Shown: positions 5,936 through 11,115 of the stretch, piece by piece
Numbering within the stretch: the stretch's first letter is position 1
Layout of the letters: each line of letters starts with the position of its first letter
DNA from: an uncultured Verrucomicrobiota bacterium
GTDB lineage: Bacteria > Verrucomicrobiota > Verrucomicrobiae > Opitutales > Opitutaceae
Length of the DNA: 11,115 nt
Assembly (NCBI GenBank): GCA_946481225.1
Contig: CAMLNJ010000051.1
Location: forward strand, 1-11,115
Direction: 5' to 3'
Program-made: the position numbers and the translations under genes
The notes under the pieces: model-generated
Database searches by the model: none
What the model saw: the letters and a program-made list of their open reading frames with translations, nothing else
Told to the model about the DNA's origin: nothing

Positions 5936-6811
5936 ATGCCCCCTCGCAAGGCTCCAGCCTCGCGGCGCTCCCGCGGCGCCCGGATCACCCACAAGGAAGT
6001 CGACGCGCGTTATGATCGAGCCAAGGAGCTCGCGCGCGCCGGCGCTCATGCGGAGGCCTTGGCCGAGTTCCTCTGGTGTTACGACGTGGGCATGGTCGCG
6101 GTCGCCAGTTTTTTCGGCGTGCGCACGAGTTTTCTACTCAGCGCGATAGCTTCCTTGGGCAAGGCCTACCCGCCCGCCTTGCAGGCGCTTCGCTCACGAC
6201 GGGACGCGGTCGAGCACGCAATCGCCTCCGATCCCGGAGGCGCCAAAGGGCTGTCGGAATACTCGAGCCTGAATCATTATCTGAAGGAGGATGAAAAGAC
6301 CTTGGCGCTCTTCGATCAAATCCCCGCCGGAGACCCGAGGCGGGCGCGGATGGGACTTTCGGTTTCCAGGCTTCTGGCCGGGGCGGGGAGGTATGCGGAG
6401 GCGCTGGAGGCGCACCCTTTCGATCGGATGATCGAGCTTTTCGATGATGTCATCCAGACGTGCGCTCCGTCCCATTTTTCCGACGAGGACAAGGCGGAGC
6501 TTGAGCAGAGTATCCGTGGCCATGCGGTGAGAAGCGCCGCGAACAACATCGAGGTTCTGGCCGGCGCCGGGGCGTTCGATGCGGCGCGAGAGTATGTGGC
6601 AAAAGTCCTCGCCTACGACGACACTCCCGGGACCCGGAGTCTGTTGGCGGACGCGTTTGCCCGGGCAGGCCGACCGGAGTCGTGGAGTTTGGTCGAAGGG
6701 GCGACGGGGCTCGGGACCCGAAGGTTGCGCGAACGCGAGTCGGCGGGAAATCAGGGCGCGGCGGGGGCGACGCGGAGGCGGAGGAAGACGCGCGGGCCGG
6801 CGAGCGGATAG
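5936..6811 (+). CDS. TPR-like helical-repeat protein of unknown function
   Basis: A 291-residue, probably cytoplasmic protein: no signal peptide or membrane segment is seen. After a basic N-terminus (residues 2-16) it is almost wholly helical, with TPR-like helix pairs: YDRAKELARAGAHAEALAEF near 26-45, SRLLAGAGRYAEALE near 144-158, and NNIEVLAGAGAFDAAREYV near 203-221, each with the small-residue spacing of tetratricopeptide repeats. TPR folds usually bind partner proteins; no partner is suggested by the neighbours. The ATG at 5936 was chosen; the frame is open to a TTG at 5846, but those 30 residues look non-coding. No Shine-Dalgarno is present. The last 20 residues (about 272-291, rich in Arg/Gly/Ala) lie opposite the end of the beta-helix gene, a 61-base tail-to-tail overlap. 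The protein-like part ends near residue 265, so the tail may be a read-on after loss of an earlier stop. Confidence 0.7.
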   Translation: MPPRKAPASRRSRGARITHKEVDARYDRAKELARAGAHAEALAEFLWCYDVGMVAVASFFGVRTSFLLSAIASLGKAYPPALQALRSRRDAVEHAIASDPGGAKGLSEYSSLNHYLKEDEKTLALFDQIPAGDPRRARMGLSVSRLLAGAGRYAEALEAHPFDRMIELFDDVIQTCAPSHFSDEDKAELEQSIRGHAVRSAANNIEVLAGAGAFDAAREYVAKVLAYDDTPGTRSLLADAFARAGRPESWSLVEGATGLGTRRLRERESAGNQGAAGATRRRRKTRGPASG

Positions 6812-9800
6812 GTGGCGGTGACGGGCGAGGTTTCCGTGTCGCCTTGGTCGACGCCGCTCGAACTCCAGGCGCCGCCGCCGAGGTCGGTCGTCGCCTCGAC
6901 GACGTAGCTCACGTCGGCGCGGAGGCGGGCGTAGGTGAGGGCGAGGCGGGCGGGCGAGTTTGGCCGGGCGAGCACGGGGCGGGCCGCGTCGGCGGCGTTC
7001 ACGGGCGAGGAGCCGAGCGCGTATTCGGCGAGGTTGGGGAGGCCGTCGCCATCGGGGTCGGCCGCGTTGGCGCCGTCGCCGCTGCCGTCGGAGGGCAGGC
7101 CGTGCGAGGCGCGCCAGGCGGCGAGCGGATCGGCGATTGCGCCGGTCGTGAGCGTGGCGGAGCGAAGGGGGAAGACGGCGGCCACGCCGACATGGCCGAG
7201 CGGTTCCCAGTAGACTTCGTCCACCGCGTTCGCGTCTGCGACCTCGAGCTGGACGGTGCCGGAGGGCGCGACGCCGGCGGCGGGGTGGAGGCGGAGTATC
7301 CACTTCCTGGATTCGTCGGGGTGGATGCGGGCGCCGGTCAAGGCGATGGCGGCGATGGAGTCGGGGCCGGAGAAGGTGGCGGGCGCGAGCGGATCGGAGA
7401 GCGTCCGGTCGGGGGCGGACCAGGCGCCGTCGCGATCCACGTCCTCGAAGAGGGAGACGCCGGCGAGGGCGTCGAGGGCGCCGGAGGAGGCGGTGGCGCG
7501 CACGTGGAGCGTGGTCACCTCGACTTCGGCGCCTTCGCTGGAGGCGGTGAGAACGATGGCGGGGAACGGCGAGTCGCCGCCCGGCCAGGCGCGCGTGACG
7601 GAGCCTTCGCCGACCGGGACGGAGAGCCGGAACCCGAAGGTGGCGGGGAGGACGACGGCGTTGGTGAACTGCGAGGTGTCGCCGGTGGTCGCGTGGGTGG
7701 CGGTCGCGGTCATGACACCGGCCGGAGGCAGGAAGGGGTAGGGGAAGCTGAAGGTGCCGTCGGCGGCGACGAGGCCCCGGCCGAAGGACACCTCGCCCTC
7801 GGGCTGTGGCGCGTTCGGGTTCATGAAGACCTCGATGGTGCTGCCGGCGGGCGTGCTCGCCAGGCTCGCGACCTGGCCGTGGATGCGTCCGTCCGAGAGG
7901 GTGACGAGCGCGGGCGGGGGCTGGTCGCGGTTGCCGGCGGAGGCGTGGCGGATGCCGAGGCCGCCGTTTGTGTGGATCGAATTGGCGAGGATGGTGTTGC
8001 CCGTGGTGGCGGCGCCGGCGACGAGCACGCCGTCGCCGGTGTTGTCGCGGATCGTATTCGGAGAAAGAATACCGGGGCCGGCGGGAACGCCCCACGGGGT
8101 CTGGAAGCCGCCGAGGAGGTTGTCGTGCGCGCCGTCGAGGAAGTGGACGCCCGCGCCGAGGTTGCCCTGGTTGGGGCTGACCGGGGCGCCGGCGCCGATG
8201 CGGTTGTTGCCAAGGAGATTCCCGGTGGAGCCGGCGCCGGAGAGGCGGATGCCGTCGCCGGCGGAGCGGACGATGGTGTTGCCCGAGCGGCGTTCGGGGC
8301 CGCCGATGCGGTTGTCGGCGGAGTTCCACACGAGGATGCCGTGGGAGCGGGAGCCCCAGATGGTGTCGGTGGTGCCGCGGTCGCCGATGAGCGCGCCCTC
8401 GACGCGGTGGCCGCCGCCGCCGGCGAGCACGATGGCGGCGGTGAGCGGCTCGTCGGTGCTGGCGCCGCGGGTGAGGTGGACGAGGTGGGCGGGGTCGGTG
8501 CCGCCGATGCGGCAGGAGGCGGCGTTGCGGACGAAGATCGTCGAGCGCCCGCCGAGATCGAACCAGGAGGCGCGCAGCCAGTGGTCGGCGCCGCCGTCGA
8601 CGTAGGTGTTGACCCAGGCGCCGCCGAACTGGTTGTAGAGCGGCCACTCTTCGCCGACCACCTGGCCGCTCGCGCCGCCGGAGATGAGCAGGGAATGGGA
8701 GGGCATGGGGCCGGCGAAGGGATCGGTGTTTACGGTGGAGCCGCTGGTGCCGGCGGCGGAGAAGGTCCAGGTGCCGGTGATGCGATTGCGGTTGGCGTAA
8801 TCGGGGATGACGCCGCCCTGGATCCAGATGGCGGCGTAGCCGAAGCGGCTGATCTGGTTGCCGTGGGCGCGGGTGGGGCCGCCGACGAACTGGCCGGTGA
8901 CCGTGCCATTCAGGTGGATGCCGACCTCGGGGTGGGCGATGGGGCCGTCTCCGAATACCGTCGAGCCGATGCGGTTGTTGACGAGGTGGTTGGCGTCGAG
9001 AGGCGTGCCGGCGGGGGTGAGGGCGGCCTGGACGTTTTCGAGGCGGAGGGCGGCCTCGACGATGTGGCCGAAGCGGTTGTAGGGGCGGTGGGTGGAGCCG
9101 AGGGCTTCGCCGACCTCGCCGATGCGGTTGTCGGCGGCGGCGTCGCGGACGTGGATGCCGACGCGGACCTCCTGGCCGACGAGCTCGATGTCGGAGCGGC
9201 GGAAGCCGATGGAGGCGCCGAGGACCTGGTTGCGGTCGGTGCCGTCGCCGTCGATGCGGACGCCGGCGCCGTTCGGGGTGGCGAGGACGACGAGCTCGGC
9301 GACGCGGGCGGCGGAGCCGATGAGGTTGTCGTGGGCGCCGCCGGTGAGGCGGAGGGCGTCGCCGGCGGCGGGGGCGAGGAGGTATTGGGGCGTGTCGTCG
9401 GAGACGTGGAGCGGGTCCATGTAGCCGAAGGCGGAGGCGTCGATGACGTTGTGGTGGGCGTCGGGGCCGGTGACGAGGACCGAGGGGGAGGCGAGGGAGC
9501 CGCCGAAGTGGTTGAGCGTGGTGTTGAGGCCGGAATCTGTGCCGCGGGTGCCGATGGTGTTGAAGGGGCTGTTTTGAACGAGCAGCGAGTGGCCGGTGTC
9601 GGGCGCCCGGAAGGCGGCGGTGCCTTCGGCGGCGAAGTCGAAGCCGGCGGCGGAACTGCGCAGGGTGTTGTAGCGCGTAGCGGGGCCGTCGATACGGAAG
9701 CCGTCGCCGCCGTTGCCGGAGGCGGCGAGGTTGGTGAGGAAGTTGCCGGTGGCGCCGTCGAGCACATGGACGCCGTGGCCGGCGTTGCCCGCGATGTCGC

Positions 9801-11115
9801 GGAAGCCGGGCAGGGCGCCGGCGCCGAGCTGGTTGCCCTCGGTGCCCGTGCCGGCGACGCGAAGGCCGTCGCCGCCGCAGCCGCGGATTTCGCCGAGGTC
9901 GAGGAAGTTGCCGTGCGCGCCGGCCTCGAGGAGGACGCCGTGGTCGATGGCGTCGTAAACGGCGAGGAGGGCGCGGGAGCCGCCGAAGAGGGGCGGGGAG
10001 GTGGCGCTGCCGAGGATATTGCGGGTGACGCCGGGGCCGGCGAGGCGGAGGCCGACGCCGGCGGCGTCGCGGACGACGGGGCAGTAGAAGCGGTTGTCGG
10101 AGGCGTCGCCCGCGAGGACGATGCCGTCGCCGTCGGGGTTTTCGACGGCGACGAGGTCGAGGAAGTTGAAGCGGGAGCCGTTGCCGAGGAGGACGCCCTC
10201 GCCGGGGAAATTGCGGAATGTGGCGCGGTGTAATTGGTGGCCGGATACGCCGCGCAGGTCGTAGGCGACCGTGCCCTCGGGTGCGCCGGTCCCGTCGAGG
10301 ACGAGGCCGTCGAGATCGACGCTGTCGCCGTCTCCGGGCGGGGGGAGCGGGGCGGCGAGGGTGACGGAGGCGGGGCCGGTGGCGAAGTTGGCGACGCTCA
10401 CGCTGTCGCGGATGGCGTCGCCGGGGCCGTAGTCGTCGCCCGACACCCAGTCGGACTCGAAATAGCCCTCGGGCTCGCCTTCCGCGGGGCGAACGGTGAT
10501 GGCGCGGCCGAGGGTGCCGGAGGCGAGGGCGAGCGCTTCGTGGAGACTGAGGTCGCCGTCGGGGGTGTTCGAGAGGTCGCGAACCGTGACGAGGAGGGAG
10601 CGGGTGTTGGACTGGGTGGGCGCGGGGTAGGGGTCGTGGATGGTGAACGGGAGGGTGTTCGAACCGCCGACGATGGCGAAGGTGGAGGCGTCGCGGAAGA
10701 CGAGGCGCAGCGAGTGGGCGCCGACGCTCAGGCCGCCGGGCAGGATGGTGTAAACCCGGCCCGGGGTGGTGGAGAAAACGTAGCCGGCGGAGGAGCCGTC
10801 GATCTCGACGTAGGTGTTTTGCAAGGTGAGCGGATCGAGGTCGGGGCCGGTGATCTCGATGGTGTCGCCGGAGCGGGCGGGGGCGGGCGTGATGGTGGTG
10901 ATTTGCGGCGGGGCCTTGTAGTGGAATTGATAGTTGGGGAAGGGGTTGGCCTGGGTGGTGGTTTCGCCGCCGGTGGCGGTGTTGCGGATGGCGAGAAAGA
11001 CGTCGTGGTCGCCGGGGCCGAAGGCGGCCTGCCACTGGGCGGCGGACGGAATCTGGATGCGGTAGATGCCGCCGTTGGACTGGGCGATGGGGGCGACGAG
11101 GCGGGCGGAGATGGG
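6751..11115 (-). CDS. Giant secreted parallel beta-helix protein with IPT/TIG and CSLREA-like domains (5' end missing)
   Basis: The frame is open to the right edge, so the N-terminus lies outside the window; 1,454 residues are visible, numbered here from the edge. Residues 68-158 look like an IPT/TIG immunoglobulin-like domain (PQITTITPAPARSGDTIEI start). At about 174-202 a VTVRDLSNTPDGDLSLHEAL segment resembles the CSLREA motif that precedes many beta-helices. From about 260 to 1060 come many degenerate coils of the type GDGhxLxGxAxxNxIG, typical of right-handed parallel beta-helices. At 1062-1158 lies the post-helix domain seen after such helices, with STIEVFMNP and VMTATATHATTGDTSQFTN. A beta domain with SLFEDVDRDGAW follows (about 1159-1318), then ADPDGDGLPNLAEYALGSSP, an Asp-rich possible calcium-binding linker, and a terminal YVVEATTDLGGGAWSSSG domain (about 1395-1454). 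No PEP-CTERM or LPXTG anchor ends the protein. It is probably a surface or secreted adhesin-like or polysaccharide-binding protein; no catalytic residues were identified. Confidence 0.88.
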   Translation of the reverse strand, partial: PISARLVAPIAQSNGGIYRIQIPSAAQWQAAFGPGDHDVFLAIRNTATGGETTTQANPFPNYQFHYKAPPQITTITPAPARSGDTIEITGPDLDPLTLQNTYVEIDGSSAGYVFSTTPGRVYTILPGGLSVGAHSLRLVFRDASTFAIVGGSNTLPFTIHDPYPAPTQSNTRSLLVTVRDLSNTPDGDLSLHEALALASGTLGRAITVRPAEGEPEGYFESDWVSGDDYGPGDAIRDSVSVANFATGPASVTLAAPLPPPGDGDSVDLDGLVLDGTGAPEGTVAYDLRGVSGHQLHRATFRNFPGEGVLLGNGSRFNFLDLVAVENPDGDGIVLAGDASDNRFYCPVVRDAAGVGLRLAGPGVTRNILGSATSPPLFGGSRALLAVYDAIDHGVLLEAGAHGNFLDLGEIRGCGGDGLRVAGTGTEGNQLGAGALPGFRDIAGNAGHGVHVLDGATGNFLTNLAASGNGGDGFRIDGPATRYNTLRSSAAGFDFAAEGTAAFRAPDTGHSLLVQNSPFNTIGTRGTDSGLNTTLNHFGGSLASPSVLVTGPDAHHNVIDASAFGYMDPLHVSDDTPQYLLAPAAGDALRLTGGAHDNLIGSAARVAELVVLATPNGAGVRIDGDGTDRNQVLGASIGFRRSDIELVGQEVRVGIHVRDAAADNRIGEVGEALGSTHRPYNRFGHIVEAALRLENVQAALTPAGTPLDANHLVNNRIGSTVFGDGPIAHPEVGIHLNGTVTGQFVGGPTRAHGNQISRFGYAAIWIQGGVIPDYANRNRITGTWTFSAAGTSGSTVNTDPFAGPMPSHSLLISGGASGQVVGEEWPLYNQFGGAWVNTYVDGGADHWLRASWFDLGGRSTIFVRNAASCRIGGTDPAHLVHLTRGASTDEPLTAAIVLAGGGGHRVEGALIGDRGTTDTIWGSRSHGILVWNSADNRIGGPERRSGNTIVRSAGDGIRLSGAGSTGNLLGNNRIGAGAPVSPNQGNLGAGVHFLDGAHDNLLGGFQTPWGVPAGPGILSPNTIRDNTGDGVLVAGAATTGNTILANSIHTNGGLGIRHASAGNRDQPPPALVTLSDGRIHGQVASLASTPAGSTIEVFMNPNAPQPEGEVSFGRGLVAADGTFSFPYPFLPPAGVMTATATHATTGDTSQFTNAVVLPATFGFRLSVPVGEGSVTRAWPGGDSPFPAIVLTASSEGAEVEVTTLHVRATASSGALDALAGVSLFEDVDRDGAWSAPDRTLSDPLAPATFSGPDSIAAIALTGARIHPDESRKWILRLHPAAGVAPSGTVQLEVADANAVDEVYWEPLGHVGVAAVFPLRSATLTTGAIADPLAAWRASHGLPSDGSGDGANAADPDGDGLPNLAEYALGSSPVNAADAARPVLARPNSPARLALTYARLRADVSYVVEATTDLGGGAWSSSGVDQGDTETSPVTATYPLAGPRVFLRLRVAPAAP
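7934..10330 (-). repeat. Beta-helix coil repeats within the giant gene
   Basis: Degenerate coding repeats, each about 22-35 codons, with the core A-x2-N-(R/L/F)-(I/L)-G preceded by GDG or GAG plus a hydrophobic residue. Similarity is mostly at protein level, but some copies stay identical in DNA: a 21-base stretch around GATGCGGTTGTCGGCGG occurs at 8301-8321 and again at 9117-9137, encoding (S/A)ADNRIG. Coil length varies, and insertions near 8560-8800 interrupt the regular pattern. Confidence 0.6.

Noticed and set aside
4045..5994. A 1.95-kb minus-strand open frame opposite the cytochrome-like gene
   Set aside because: The plus strand here encodes a protein with a signal peptide and CxxCH motif; the opposite frame is a Gly/Arg/Val-rich shadow that also crosses the terminator at 5789-5824.
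6682..10233. A 3.5-kb open frame on the plus strand, antisense to the beta-helix gene
   Set aside because: Its translation is a monotonous Gly/Ala/Val/Glu/Asp mix without domains, and it arises from the GC-rich codon bias of the minus-strand gene, which has clear domain structure.
7000..10300. Regularly spaced repeats in the right part of the window as a CRISPR array
   Set aside because: The repeats are degenerate, in phase with codons, and vary in spacing; they encode beta-helix coils.
6194..11035. A 4.8-kb open frame on the minus strand in another frame
   Set aside because: It is extremely Arg/Pro/His-rich, has no domains, and is the out-of-frame shadow of the beta-helix gene; it also runs through the TPR-like gene antisense.

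Overview
The window is about 11 kb of GC-rich bacterial chromosome with no RNA genes, CRISPR array or recognisable transposase. Seven protein genes are supported, and most of their products look exported or membrane-bound. The best guess for the source is a member of Verrucomicrobiota, possibly Opitutaceae-like. This rests on the C-terminal layout of the very large beta-helix protein (a DPDGDG..N..EYALG segment followed by a YVVEATTDL..W terminal domain), on the high GC content, and on the absence of Shine-Dalgarno sequences before most starts. It is recognition of style, not a database result.

Layout. Positions 1-134 hold a strong plus-strand terminator (83-104) for a gene that must end at or before the left edge. 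A minus-strand GH18-like TIM-barrel protein follows (135-1160). A 199-base divergent region carries three 11-bp repeats (1224-1256). Then come a plus-strand secreted protein of unknown function (1360-2121) and, converging on it, a minus-strand membrane or exported protein of unknown function with a CxxC motif (2176-2979). The 451-base gap 2980-3430 contains a 179-bp MITE-like inverted-repeat element (3177-3355). Next is a small minus-strand protein with two membrane segments and a C-x2-C...HGIC-x2-C zinc-ribbon-like tail (3431-3862). An AT-rich divergent promoter region (3976-4051) precedes a plus-strand exported monoheme cytochrome-like protein (4162-5748), which is closed by a textbook terminator (5789-5824). 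A TPR-like helical-repeat protein (5936-6811) converges on, and overlaps by 61 bases, the 3' end of a giant minus-strand secreted beta-helix protein (6751 to the right edge, 5' end missing).

The genes do not form one operon: directions alternate and gaps are large. Most look like independent single-gene units. I see no evidence of a multi-gene defence, secretion or biosynthetic system. The most notable items are the inverted-repeat element, the phased 11-bp repeat array, the membrane-tethered zinc-ribbon protein, and the architecture and 3' overlap of the beta-helix gene.
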